A stretch of DNA of 64,000 nt from Streptomyces diastatochromogenes (GTDB lineage Bacteria > Actinomycetota > Actinomycetes > Streptomycetales > Streptomycetaceae), in NCBI RefSeq assembly GCF_002242805.1, contig NZ_MCGQ01000022.1, positions 124,001 through 188,000 on the forward strand, read 5' to 3'. The notes below the pieces were generated by a model. That model did not search any database. It worked only from the letters and a program-made list of their open reading frames with translations, and had not been told where the DNA came from. How positions within the stretch are numbered: the stretch's first letter is position 1; each line of letters opens with the position of its first letter. This document shows, in pieces, positions 39,352-48,063 of this stretch. The translations under genes were made by a program, and so were the position numbers.

Positions 39352-39533
39352 CTCGGCGAGCAATGCGCGGGATGATGCCGCGTGTGCGTAACCATCGCCG
39401 CAGGTAGGGGTAGTCGTAGCCCTTGTCCGCGTGCAGCTTGGCCGGGCGTCGGCGTAGTGGCCCGCGGCGTGAGCGGATCGGTGGGATGCCTTGCACGAGC
39501 GTCTGCAGGGCTTGGCTGTCATAGGTGTTGGCC
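39352..39533 (-). pseudogene. IS5-family transposase fragment
   Basis: The minus strand reads NTYDSQALQTLVQGIPPIRS, then RRPAKLHADKGYDYPYLRRW and IIPRIARRG. This is the central part of an IS5-type transposase around the second catalytic Asp (HADKGYD). Both ends are missing. It is not the same lineage as the relic at position 1-391. Confidence 0.7.
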
Positions 39534-39541
39534 GCGGATAT

Positions 39542-39895
39542 TCAGGCAGGCTGCCACAGCTCGATCCGATTGCCCTCGGGATCGGTGACCCAGCCGAATC
39601 GGCCGACGCCCTCCATGTCCTGCGTCTCCTCGGCCACGTCCGCTCCCTTGGCGCGCAGTTGCGCGAGCATCGCGTCGAGGTCGCCGACCCGGAAGTTGAG
39701 CATGGTTCGCTGGGCGCGGGACCCGAAGTAGTCGGTGTCGGACTCGAACGTCGCGAACACCGTCGGCCCGGCTCCCTGACGCCACAGGCCGTTCTCGTCG
39801 GCGTCCAGGCCCAGGCAGTCGCGGTACCACGCGTTCAGGGCCGCCGGGTCGGTGGCCCGCAGGAAGTATCCGCCGATTCCAAGCACACGTTCCAT
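39542..39895 (-). CDS. VOC (glyoxalase/bleomycin-resistance) family protein
   Basis: A 117-residue protein with the paired beta-alpha-beta3 units of the vicinal oxygen chelate fold: GIGGYFLRATDPAALNAWYR, then DCLGLDADENGLW, and at the end GRFGWVTDPEGNRIELWQP, where the final Glu is a metal ligand. Function could be isomerase, dioxygenase or resistance protein. ATG 39895 fits family length; its ribosome-binding site is weak. Confidence 0.87.
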   Translation of the reverse strand: MERVLGIGGYFLRATDPAALNAWYRDCLGLDADENGLWRQGAGPTVFATFESDTDYFGSRAQRTMLNFRVGDLDAMLAQLRAKGADVAEETQDMEGVGRFGWVTDPEGNRIELWQPA

Positions 39896-39990
39896 GCCGC
39901 CATCTTGCCAGGACGGCGCTCGGGCGGGCCTGCACCACACCCTCACCCGCTGCACCCCCGGCTCAACCGCGGGTCGCCGGAAACGCCGGG

Positions 39991-40031
39991 GCCCGGGCGA
40001 CGACTGTGGGGGTCCACGTCGTCGTCCGGGC
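39991..40031 (-). terminator. Terminator after the M4 protease gene
   Basis: A 14-bp stem with one G-T pair (GCCCGGGCGACGAC with GTCGTCGTCCGGGC) and a 13-nt loop, 33 nt past the stop at 40065. Confidence 0.7.
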
Positions 40032-40064
40032 CGGCTCCCCCGGGTCAGGCGGGGTGTCGGTGTC

Positions 40065-41666
40065 TCAGGAGACGTTGACCGCGCTCCAGGCCGCGGCCAC
40101 GGTGGCGTACTCGGTGCTGGTGGCGCCGTAGAGGTCCTTCGCCGCGTTCAGAGTGGCGGTGCGGGCGCCCTTGTAGTCCGTGGTGGAGGTCATGTAGACG
40201 GTCAGCGCCCGGTACCAGATGGCGGAGGCCTTCTTGTTGCCGATGCCGGTGACGGTGGAGCCGTTGCAGGTGGGGCTGTTGTAGGAGACGCCGTTGATGG
40301 TCTTGGCGCCGCTGCCCTCGCTCGCGAGGTAGAACCAGTGGTTGCCGACGCCCGAGGAGTAGTGCACGTCGAGGCGGCCGACCGACTTCGACCAGCAGTC
40401 GGCGGAGCGGCCGTCCAGGGACGGCTTGTCGAAGCGGCGCAGCCACGGCGGGGTGGACTGGTCGCTGAAGAGGTAGTCGGGGGTGTCGACCGGGTTGTTG
40501 GCGTACCACTCGACCATGGTGCCGAGGATGTCACTGGTGGCCTCGTTCAGGCCGCCGGACTCACCGCTGTAGCGCAGGTTGGCGGTGGCCGAGGTGACGC
40601 CGTGGGTCATCTCGTGACCCATGGTGTCGAGGTCGACCTGCTCGGGGTCGGTGGTGCCGTCGCCGTCGCCGGTCAGCATGCAGAAGCAGGAGTCCGACCA
40701 CTGGGCATTGTCCCAGTTGGTGCCGACGTGGACGAAGACGGTGGCGCCGCGGCCGTCGTTCTTGATGCCGTTACGGCCGAAGGTCGACTTGTAGTAGTCG
40801 AACGTCTCCGCGGTGTTGGCGTGCGCGTCGACGGCGGCGGTGGCGCGGTCGGTGGAGAACTTCCTGCCGTCGCCCCAGGTGTTGTCGGCGTCGGTGAACA
40901 GGGTGCCGGATGTGCTCTTCACGGACGAGGACGAGAGGTTGTGTGCGTCCTTGGTGATGTGGCCGCGCACCGGGTCGATCAGGGCGAAGGTGCCGTCGGC
41001 CTGCTGGGTGGTGTCGATGCCGACGTCACCGGTGTACTCGGAGTGGCCGGTGCCGGTCGCCTCGCGCTCGGCGTCGTAGTTCTCGATCGCCGCGCCGGTG
41101 GTGGCGTCGGTGACGAAGACCTCGCCGTGCGGCTGGCCCTTGTCGCCCAGGCCCTGCACGGTGGTGCGCCAGGCCAGGCGGGGGGTGCCGTCGGCGGCCC
41201 ACACAATCAGCTCGGGGGTGGACTTGGCCTTGCGCACCAACCCGTGCGAGCGCTTCAGGGCGCTTGCCGCGGTGCCCTTGGCGTCGACGGCGGGTGTGAC
41301 GGACTTGAGTGCCACCTTGTGGGCCTTGGCGCGGGTGGATCCCTTGAGCGAGCCGTCGGCCTTCTGGTGGACGACGAAGTCGCCACCGACGACGGGGAGG
41401 CCGTGGTAGGTCCGTTCGAAGCGGACGTGCTGGGTGCCGTCGGCGTCGATGACGACGTCCTTGACGTGGAGTCTCTGGCCCGCACCAAAACCGAAGGTGT
41501 CGGCGTGCCGGGTCACGTTCGCCTTGGCCTGGGATATCGCCGTGTCGCGGACGGAAATTCCGCCCCGCACTGCGCTGGTCTGCGAGTGCGCGGGTACGGC
41601 CATCGCGCCCGTGGTGATGACGCCGGCTGCGACCATCGCGGAAAGGGCAAGAAGGGGACGGGGCAT
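40065..41666 (-). CDS. Secreted M4 neutral metalloprotease (thermolysin family)
   Basis: A 533-residue preproenzyme. Residues 1-30 are a signal peptide (ending near VPAHSQ). Residues about 31-200 are the FTP/PepSY propeptide (RFERTYHGLPVVGGDFVVHQ). Residues about 208-533 are the M4 domain: zinc site HEMTH (351-355), third ligand Glu375 in GGLNEATSD, and the catalytic His in DVHYSSGVGNHWFYLAS. ATG 41666 has AAGGA about 11 nt upstream. A LysR gene lies just upstream on the same strand. It degrades extracellular protein. Confidence 0.94.
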   Translation of the reverse strand: MPRPLLALSAMVAAGVITTGAMAVPAHSQTSAVRGGISVRDTAISQAKANVTRHADTFGFGAGQRLHVKDVVIDADGTQHVRFERTYHGLPVVGGDFVVHQKADGSLKGSTRAKAHKVALKSVTPAVDAKGTAASALKRSHGLVRKAKSTPELIVWAADGTPRLAWRTTVQGLGDKGQPHGEVFVTDATTGAAIENYDAEREATGTGHSEYTGDVGIDTTQQADGTFALIDPVRGHITKDAHNLSSSSVKSTSGTLFTDADNTWGDGRKFSTDRATAAVDAHANTAETFDYYKSTFGRNGIKNDGRGATVFVHVGTNWDNAQWSDSCFCMLTGDGDGTTDPEQVDLDTMGHEMTHGVTSATANLRYSGESGGLNEATSDILGTMVEWYANNPVDTPDYLFSDQSTPPWLRRFDKPSLDGRSADCWSKSVGRLDVHYSSGVGNHWFYLASEGSGAKTINGVSYNSPTCNGSTVTGIGNKKASAIWYRALTVYMTSTTDYKGARTATLNAAKDLYGATSTEYATVAAAWSAVNVS

Positions 41667-41769
41667 GACGGGGTGATTCCTTCGCTCGTCGTGGGGTGAC
41701 GACGCCCTGGGGGACGTTGACGCGAAGTGTTCACCAGGTGACATGTTCCTGACGTGACTTCATCTGGGA

Positions 41770-41787
41770 TATAACCGCGGAGTTATA
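41770..41787. promoter_or_regulatory. Palindrome between LysR and protease genes
   Basis: TATAAC-N6-GTTATA lies 104 nt upstream of the protease start and 28 nt past the LysR stop. It stands out in this GC-rich context. LysR proteins bind interrupted dyads of about this size, so it is a candidate operator for the protease gene. Confidence 0.45.
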
Positions 41788-41814
41788 GGGCAGGGGGAGC
41801 CGTGGCCCGGGCGG

Positions 41815-42795
41815 TCACCTGCGCTCGCCGAGGGCGAACTCCTCTCCCCCGTCCTCCCACCAGGCCAGATACTGCGGCCGCTGCCGCACCAGCGACAGAT
41901 AGGCGGCCAGCAGACGCTCGCCTGCCGCGTCGGCGAGTTCGAGCGGAACCGATTCCGTGTTCCAGGCCAGCAGCAGCCGCCGGTGGAACGGGACGTCCAC
42001 GAGCGGCCGCTGCACGGTGCCGTGGGCGGGGACGTCGGCGGTCGGCCATACGCCGCAGACGGCACGCCGGCCGGCGACCAGGATCTGCGCCACGGACAGG
42101 TCCGGCGTCACATGGGCGATGCGCGGAGTGAATCCCGCCGACTGACAGGTGAGATGAAGGTACGCGTGTACACCGCTCTCGTCGGCCTCCGGCATGACCC
42201 ACTCCTCGCCCGCCAGCTCATGGAGGCCGACCACCTCCTGGCGCGCCAGCGGGTGGTCTTCGGGGAGCAGGACGAAGACCGGCTCGCGCAGCAGTGTGCG
42301 CGTCTTCACCGACTCGCCGACCGGAAGCGGGAAGCCGGGGAACTCGCCGAACACCGCGATGTCGCATTTCGACAGGCTCAGCGATTTCACCAGGGTGTGC
42401 ACCGAACGGCGGGCGTCTATGGTGAGCCGGCGTTCCGGGACGAGTTCGAAGAGGGCGGAGACCAGCAGGGACATCAGGGGGCCGGCGGTTCCGCCCGCCC
42501 TCAGTGGCGCGGCGGCCTTTCGGTCCGTCTCGGCCGCCGATCGTGCGTGCTCGCGCAGCCGGTCGAAGCCGACGACGAGGTCACGGGCGCAGCGCAGGAC
42601 GTACTGTCCGTTCTCGTTCGGGGTCACCCCGTCCGCGCGGCGGATGAAGAGCGGGCCGCCCAGCTCGTGTTCGATCCGCTTCAGCTGAGCGCTCGTGGCC
42701 GGCTGGGACAGCTGCAGCCGTGCGGCGGCCTTGCGGATGCTGCCGGCCTCGGCGACGGTGAGCAGGATACGGAGATGCCGGAACTCCAGGTGCAT
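41815..42795 (-). CDS. LysR family transcriptional regulator
   Basis: A 326-residue regulator. The winged helix-turn-helix is at residues 3-62 (LEFRHLRILLTVAEAGSIRK, AAARLQLSQPATSAQLKRIE). The effector domain follows (FVLLPEDHPLARQEVVGLHE; GVHAYLHLTCQSAGFTPRI). ATG 42795 has GGGGA at 7 nt; the upstream ATG 42801 does not. In Streptomyces, LysR genes beside neutral proteases (snpR/mprR type) activate them; those are divergent, this one is in tandem, 148 nt upstream of the protease. Confidence 0.92.
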   Translation of the reverse strand: MHLEFRHLRILLTVAEAGSIRKAAARLQLSQPATSAQLKRIEHELGGPLFIRRADGVTPNENGQYVLRCARDLVVGFDRLREHARSAAETDRKAAAPLRAGGTAGPLMSLLVSALFELVPERRLTIDARRSVHTLVKSLSLSKCDIAVFGEFPGFPLPVGESVKTRTLLREPVFVLLPEDHPLARQEVVGLHELAGEEWVMPEADESGVHAYLHLTCQSAGFTPRIAHVTPDLSVAQILVAGRRAVCGVWPTADVPAHGTVQRPLVDVPFHRRLLLAWNTESVPLELADAAGERLLAAYLSLVRQRPQYLAWWEDGGEEFALGERR

Positions 42796-43072
42796 GACCA
42801 TTCCCCGCTCAGCGCGGGGGCCCCTGCACCCCCCTTGACCAGCAGAACCCGTTGCCCGACGGCATGGTGACCAAGAGTCCGACGGCCCCGTGGGGGCGGC
42901 AACCAAGGGACGGTAAAACCTGCGTGCGAACGCTACGGCGTTCCACCCTCGACGGCGAGCGATCGCCTGCCGGTTACTCCCGAGACGTGCGGGATGCCCA
43001 CGGTGTCCCAAACGGACCGTACATATGCGGAATCCTTTCTTCGGCGAGTCCGGCGTCAGTAGGGTGACCTCC

Positions 43073-44140
43073 GTGAAGGCACTCCTGTTGTCCGGTGGCT
43101 CAGGTACCCGTTTGCGCCCCATCACGCATACGTCGGCGAAACAACTCGTACCGGTCGCGAACAAGCCGGTGCTGTTCTACGGTCTGGAGGCGATCGCCGG
43201 GGCGGGCATCACCCAGGTCGGGATCATCGTCGGGGACACCGCCGAGGAGATCCGGGAGGCGGTCGGCGACGGTTCCGCGTTCGGTCTCGACGTCACCTAC
43301 ATCCCGCAGGCTGCTCCGCTGGGGCTGGCCCATGCGGTGCTGATCGCCCGCGAGTTCCTGGGCGACGACGACTTCGTGATGTACCTCGGCGACAACTTCA
43401 TCGTCGGTGGCATCACGGATCTGGTGGACGCCTTCCGGGCCGAGCGGCCTCAGGCGCAGATCCTGTTGACGAAGGTGCCGAACCCGACCGCGTTCGGGGT
43501 GGCCGAGCTGGACGCGGCGGGCCAGGTGATCGGCCTGGAGGAGAAGCCCAGCCATCCCAAGAGCGAGCTGGCGCTGGTGGGCGTCTATCTGTTCACCCCG
43601 GCGATCCACGAGGCCGTACGGTCCATCGAGCCGTCCTGGCGCGGCGAGTTGGAGATCACGCATGCCATCCAGTGGCTGATCGACGCCGGGCGCGATGTGC
43701 GCTCCACGACGATCTCCGGGTACTGGAAGGACACCGGGAACGTCACCGACATGCTCGAGGTCAACCGCTCGGTGCTGGAGACCCTGGAGCGCCGGATCGA
43801 CGGCACGGTCGACGACGACAGCGAGATCATCGGCCGGGTGCGGATCGAGCCCGGGGCGAAGGTGACCGGCAGCCGGATCGTGGGCCCGGTGGTCGTCGGC
43901 GCGAACACCGTGATCACCGACTCCTATGTCGGCCCCTTCACCTCGATATCCGGCGACTGCCGGATCGAGGACAGCGAGATCGAGTACTCGATCGTGCTGC
44001 GCGACTCCTCGGTGAGCGGCGTCCGGCGGGTGGAGGCCTCCCTCATCGGCCGCAACGTCGAGGTCACTCCCGCGCCCCGCAAGCCCGCCGCCCACCGTTT
44101 CGTCCTCGGCGACCACAGCAAGGTGCAGATCTCGTCATGA
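43073..44140 (+). CDS. rmlA: Glucose-1-phosphate thymidylyltransferase, long (StrD-like) type
   Basis: A 355-residue nucleotidyltransferase forming dTDP-glucose. It has LSGGSGTRLRPITHTSAKQL at the N-terminus (phosphate loop), YLGDNFIVGG with the Mg-binding Asp, and VGVYLFTPAIHEAV. The last 100 residues form a left-handed beta-helix (GRVRIEPGAKVTGSRIVGPV). The long form is common in secondary-metabolite and surface-sugar clusters. Start at GTG 43073, about 8 nt after AGGG. First gene of an operon coupled by 4-nt overlaps. Confidence 0.93.
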   Translation: MKALLLSGGSGTRLRPITHTSAKQLVPVANKPVLFYGLEAIAGAGITQVGIIVGDTAEEIREAVGDGSAFGLDVTYIPQAAPLGLAHAVLIAREFLGDDDFVMYLGDNFIVGGITDLVDAFRAERPQAQILLTKVPNPTAFGVAELDAAGQVIGLEEKPSHPKSELALVGVYLFTPAIHEAVRSIEPSWRGELEITHAIQWLIDAGRDVRSTTISGYWKDTGNVTDMLEVNRSVLETLERRIDGTVDDDSEIIGRVRIEPGAKVTGSRIVGPVVVGANTVITDSYVGPFTSISGDCRIEDSEIEYSIVLRDSSVSGVRRVEASLIGRNVEVTPAPRKPAAHRFVLGDHSKVQISS

Positions 44141-45147
44141 CGACCCCTTCCTCTCCCGCCCGCCCGACCCGGATCCTGGTGACCGGCGGCGCCGGTTTCA
44201 TCGGCTCGCACTACGTCCGCACGCTCCTCGGCCCGGCCGACCCGGGCGATGTGGCGGTCACGGTGCTGGACAAGCTCACCTACGCGGGCAATCCGGCCAA
44301 CCTCGACGCGGTGGGCGATCACCCCGGATTCGCCTTCGTCAAGGGCGACATCTGCGACGCCGAGCTGGTCGACGAGTTGCTCGCCCGGCACGACGAGGTC
44401 GTCCACTTCGCCGCCGAGTCGCACGTGGACCGATCCATCGACGGCGGGGCGGAGTTCGTCCGCACGAACGTGGTGGGCACGCACACCCTGGTCGACGCCG
44501 CCCACCGGGCCGGGATCAGGACCTTCGTGCACGTCTCCACCGACGAGGTGTACGGCTCCGTCGACTCCGGCTCCTGGCCGGAGACCGACCCCCTGCGCCC
44601 CAACTCCCCGTACGCCGCATCCAAGGCGTCCAGCGACCTGATCGCCCTCGCCTACCACCGCACCCACGGTCTCGACGTACGGGTGACCCGCTGCTCCAAC
44701 AACTACGGGCACCACCAGTTCCCCGAGAAGGTCATCCCGCTCTTCGTCACCAACCTGCTGGACGGCAGGAAGGTCCCGCTGTACGGCGACGGCGGCAACA
44801 TCCGTGACTGGCTGCACATCGACGACCACGTCCAGGGCATCGAGCTGGTGCGCACCAAGGGGCGGGCCGGTGAGGTCTACAACATCGGCGGCGGCACCGA
44901 GCTGTCCAACAAGGAGCTGACCGCCCTGCTGCTGGAGGCCTGCGGCGCGGGCTGGGACACGAGCGTCGAGTACGTCGCCGATCGCAAGGGCCACGACCGC
45001 CGCTACTCCGTGGACTGCGCCAAGATCCGCACGGAACTCGGCTACGAGCCCCGCAAGGACTTCGCCACCGGCCTTGCGGAGACGGTCACTTGGTACCGCG
45101 AGAACCGCGCCTGGTGGGAGGCGCTGAAGGAGCGCGTGGCGCCGTGA
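44137..45147 (+). CDS. rmlB: dTDP-glucose 4,6-dehydratase
   Basis: A 336-residue extended short-chain dehydrogenase forming dTDP-4-keto-6-deoxyglucose. It has the NAD motif TGGAGFIGSHYV, the VDRSIDGGAEFVRTNVVGTH segment, the STDEVYGSV catalytic stretch and YAASKASSD (Tyr/Lys). NNYGHHQFPEKVIP is the usual family hallmark. The ATG overlaps the rmlA stop (ATGA), so the pair is translationally coupled. Confidence 0.95.
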   Translation: MTTPSSPARPTRILVTGGAGFIGSHYVRTLLGPADPGDVAVTVLDKLTYAGNPANLDAVGDHPGFAFVKGDICDAELVDELLARHDEVVHFAAESHVDRSIDGGAEFVRTNVVGTHTLVDAAHRAGIRTFVHVSTDEVYGSVDSGSWPETDPLRPNSPYAASKASSDLIALAYHRTHGLDVRVTRCSNNYGHHQFPEKVIPLFVTNLLDGRKVPLYGDGGNIRDWLHIDDHVQGIELVRTKGRAGEVYNIGGGTELSNKELTALLLEACGAGWDTSVEYVADRKGHDRRYSVDCAKIRTELGYEPRKDFATGLAETVTWYRENRAWWEALKERVAP

Positions 45148-46037
45148 CCTCCACGTGGCTGATCACCGGCGCCACCGGGATGCTCGGGCAGGACGTCGTG
45201 GCGCGGCTCCGCCGGGACGGCGAGAAGGTCGTCGGCCTGGCCCGGGAGGGTCTCGACATCACCGACGCCGGCGCGGTCCACGACGCGGTCGACGCGCACC
45301 GGCCCCGGATCGTGGTCAACTGCGCCGCGTGGACGGCCGTCGACGACGCCGAGGCGCGCGAGGCGGACGCCCTGCGGGTCAACGGCGACGGGCCCGGGCA
45401 CCTCGCCGAGGCGTGTGCGAAGACCGGCGCCAGGCTGGTTCAGGTCTCCACGGACTACGTGTTCGCGGGCGACGCCGCCGGCCCGTACCGCGAGGACGCC
45501 CCGACGGCACCGCGCAGCGCGTACGGACGTACGAAGCAGGCGGGGGAACAGGCCGTGCTGGCCGCGCTCCCGGACGCGGGGTATGTCGTGCGTACGGCCT
45601 GGCTGTACGGGGCGGGGGGCCGGAATTTCGTCAGCACGATGATCGGACTCGAGTCCGTCAAGGACACCGTCGACGTGGTGGACGACCAGTACGGACAGCC
45701 CACCTGGACCGTGGACCTCGCGGACCGGCTGGTACGGCTCGGGCAGGCCGCCCTCGCCGGTACCGCGCCCGCCGGGATCTACCACGGCACCAGCGGTGGG
45801 GAGACGACCTGGTGCGGCCTGGCCCAGGAGATCTTCCGGCTGCTGGGCGCGGACCCCGGACGCGTCCGGCCGACCACCAGCACCGCTTTCGCGCGGCCCG
45901 CTCCCCGCCCCTCGTACAGCGTCCTGGGGCACGACCGCTGGCGCCGGGCGGGGATCGAACCCATCCGTCCCTGGCGCGAGGCGCTGGAGGCGGCTTTTCC
46001 GGCTCTGCTCGACGAAAAGAGAGGTCCAGCCCGGTGA
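45144..46037 (+). CDS. rmlD: dTDP-4-keto-6-deoxysugar reductase, RmlD-like
   Basis: A 297-residue reductase: NADPH loop LITGATGMLGQDV, the VNCAAWTAVDDAEA and VSTDYVFAG segments, and Tyr/Lys in SAYGRTKQAGE. Normally it makes dTDP-L-rhamnose from the RmlC product. GTG overlaps the rmlB stop (GTGA). No RmlC-type 3,5-epimerase is visible in the window, so either rmlC lies elsewhere or the product is a different 6-deoxyhexose. Confidence 0.9.
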   Translation: MTSTWLITGATGMLGQDVVARLRRDGEKVVGLAREGLDITDAGAVHDAVDAHRPRIVVNCAAWTAVDDAEAREADALRVNGDGPGHLAEACAKTGARLVQVSTDYVFAGDAAGPYREDAPTAPRSAYGRTKQAGEQAVLAALPDAGYVVRTAWLYGAGGRNFVSTMIGLESVKDTVDVVDDQYGQPTWTVDLADRLVRLGQAALAGTAPAGIYHGTSGGETTWCGLAQEIFRLLGADPGRVRPTTSTAFARPAPRPSYSVLGHDRWRRAGIEPIRPWREALEAAFPALLDEKRGPAR

Positions 46038-46633
46038 GCTTCACGATCCAGCCGACCGCACAGGTCGACGAGACGGCCACGGTCGGTGACGGAACGACGG
46101 TCTGGGATCTGGCCCAGATACGGGAGGACGCCCGGCTGGGCAGCGGGTGCATCGTGGGCCGGGGAGCCTATGTGGGGCCGGGGGTGCGGATCGGCGACCA
46201 CGTGAAGCTCCAGAACTACGCCTTGGTCTACGAACCCGCGGTGCTCGGTGACGGGGTGTTCGTCGGCCCGGCGGCGGTGCTCACCAACGACTACTTTCCC
46301 CGTTCGGTGGACCCGGAGGGCCGGCTGAAGCGCGGTGGTGACTGGCAGGCCGTGGCGGTGGTGGTGGCCGAGGGGGCGTCGCTGGGGGCCCGTTCGGTGT
46401 GTGTGGCGCCGGTACGCGTCGGTCGTTGGGCGCTGGTCGCGGCGGGTGCCGTGGTGACGCGGGACGTGCCGGACTTCGCGCTCGTGGCCGGCGTTCCGGC
46501 GCGCCGGATCGGCTGGGTCGGCCGGGCCGGCGTACGACTGGTCGAGCGCGAAGGGGAGTCGGGCGGATGGGAGTGCCCGGAGACGGGCGCGCTGTACGAC
46601 GAGAAGGACGGCGAACTCGTGGAACGCGCATGA
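46034..46633 (+). CDS. Left-handed beta-helix sugar N-acyltransferase (WlbB/FdtC-like)
   Basis: A 199-residue trimeric-type acyltransferase with hexapeptide repeats (VGDGTTVWDLAQIREDARLG, VGRGAYVGPGVRIGDHVKLQ, YEPAVLGDGVFVGPAAVLTN). It has the ending ALVAGVPARRIGWVGRAG typical of WlbB, QdtC and FdtC enzymes, which acetylate amino groups of nucleotide-linked 3-amino sugars. No aminotransferase gene accompanies it here. The C-terminal tail (GGWECPETGALY) is also seen in this family. GTG overlaps the rmlD stop (GTGA). Confidence 0.87.
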   Translation: MSFTIQPTAQVDETATVGDGTTVWDLAQIREDARLGSGCIVGRGAYVGPGVRIGDHVKLQNYALVYEPAVLGDGVFVGPAAVLTNDYFPRSVDPEGRLKRGGDWQAVAVVVAEGASLGARSVCVAPVRVGRWALVAAGAVVTRDVPDFALVAGVPARRIGWVGRAGVRLVEREGESGGWECPETGALYDEKDGELVERA

Positions 46634-46680
46634 CACCTGATTCTCCCAAAACGCCAATCCTCGAACATCCGCAGGCATAA

Positions 46681-46723
46681 CATGTGTGCGAACTGTGCAG
46701 GCCGGGCACAGTGAGCACACATG
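46681..46723. promoter_or_regulatory. 43-nt palindrome upstream of the polysaccharide operon
   Basis: Arms CATGTGTGCGAACTGTGC and GCACAGTGAGCACACATG pair at 16 of 18 positions around a 7-nt spacer. It lies 47 nt after the acyltransferase stop and 177 nt before the next gene. It could end the rml transcript, but its AT-rich ends, central mismatch and position in a 266-nt promoter-sized gap fit an operator as well. The rest of the gap (46724-46899) holds G-runs and no gene. Confidence 0.5.
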
Positions 46724-46899
46724 CCAGTAGTGCCCAGGGGGGGTACCGGGTGGGGACACCTGTGTCTGCAGCGAGGAGTGACGACCGCTCCGGCGCCTGA
46801 CGTCTGACGTCTGCCTTCCGCCGCGTGACCTTCGGCGACGCGGCGATCACGAGTCTGTTCAAAACACAGGACCCACAGGGGGGTTGGTGTGTCCCAACG

Positions 46900-48063
46900 A
46901 TGACCATCACACGTCTGCAGGCGCTCGGTCATGAGGAACCGCCGCTGCTCGCACTCGCCCAACGACTCCTCGCGGTCGCCGAGTCGGGGCTCGGGTCGAT
47001 GCTGCTCCCCGGCGGCGAGGTCTTCGCCTTCACCATGGCCGGGCGGCAAGCCCCCGACGGTTCCTGGACCTTGGAGCGGCGCGGGACCAGTACCCGGTAC
47101 GCGGCCATCACCGCGCTGGGCACCCGGTTCCTCCCCGAGGACCGCCAGCGTGCGGTGCTCGCGGGACGTACCGCCCAGGAGTTCACGGGTCTGCTGATCG
47201 AGTCACTGCCCGCGGTGACCAACCTCGGTGACGCGGCGCTCATCGCCTGGGCCGCCGCCGAGACCGGGCACCCCAAACTGTCCGACGCCCTCGCGCGGGT
47301 CGAGGCCCTGGACGAGGAGGGCCGGCCGCAGTACACCGTCGAGGCGGCGTGGGTGCTGTCCGCCCTCGCGGCGGCTCGCGACACGGTCGACGTGGAGAGA
47401 CGTTTCACCGCAGCCCGCGACCGTCTGCTGCGGGCCCGGATCGGCGACAGCCCGCTGTTCCCGCACGCCACCGGGCCCGGTCTGGTGCCCTGGTACCGGG
47501 CGCATGTGAGCTGCTTCGCCGACCAGACCTACCCGCTCCAGGCCCTGGCCCGCGCACACGCCAGTGGCGACGGCGACCCGGAGGCGCTGGCCGCGGCCGA
47601 GGCGTGCGCGGCACGCATCTGCGAGCTGCAGGGGGACGGCGGGCAGTGGTGGTGGCACTACGACGCGCGCACCGGCGGTGTCGTGGAGGGCTACCCGGTC
47701 TACAGCGTCCACCAGCACGCGATGGCACCGACCGCCCTGTTCGATCTCACCGACGCCGGCGGCACCGACTTCGGCGCGTCGATCCGCAAGGGCCTGCGCT
47801 GGATGACGGACGTGCCCGAACTGGCCGGCGCGGAACACCGGGAGCCGTTGATCCTCGACAAGCTGGGCGTCACCTGGCGCAAGGTCTACCGGGGCGATCC
47901 GAAGAAGGCCGTACGCGCCGCCCGAGGGCTCGGGACCCGCATCGCTCCGAACCTCCGGCTGAAGTCCCTGGACCGGGTGTACCGCCCGGTCTCCGTGGAC
48001 CGCGAATGCCGGCCGTACGAGTTCGGCTGGATGCTCTACGCCTGGCAGGGGGGCCGGATATGA
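46900..48063 (+). CDS. Alpha/alpha-toroid protein, polysaccharide cluster
   Basis: A 387-residue protein of repeated helix pairs like the alpha/alpha toroids of terpene cyclases, uronate epimerases and polysaccharide lyases. A QW-type motif is present (ELQGDGGQWWWHYD), followed by VVEGYPVYSVHQHAMAPTAL. No DxDD or DDxxD site was found, which argues against a terpene cyclase. Given the uronic-acid genes next to it, a role in modifying a hexuronate polymer (for example C5-epimerase-like) is possible but unproved. ATG 46900 is chosen for family-like length; GTG 46825 is an alternative. Its stop overlaps the next start (ATGA). Confidence 0.65.
   Translation: MTITRLQALGHEEPPLLALAQRLLAVAESGLGSMLLPGGEVFAFTMAGRQAPDGSWTLERRGTSTRYAAITALGTRFLPEDRQRAVLAGRTAQEFTGLLIESLPAVTNLGDAALIAWAAAETGHPKLSDALARVEALDEEGRPQYTVEAAWVLSALAAARDTVDVERRFTAARDRLLRARIGDSPLFPHATGPGLVPWYRAHVSCFADQTYPLQALARAHASGDGDPEALAAAEACAARICELQGDGGQWWWHYDARTGGVVEGYPVYSVHQHAMAPTALFDLTDAGGTDFGASIRKGLRWMTDVPELAGAEHREPLILDKLGVTWRKVYRGDPKKAVRAARGLGTRIAPNLRLKSLDRVYRPVSVDRECRPYEFGWMLYAWQGGRI

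Noticed and set aside
46900..48063. Call as terpene cyclase because of QW-like motifs
   Set aside because: No DxDD or DDxxD/NSE motif, and the surrounding genes make polysaccharide precursors.
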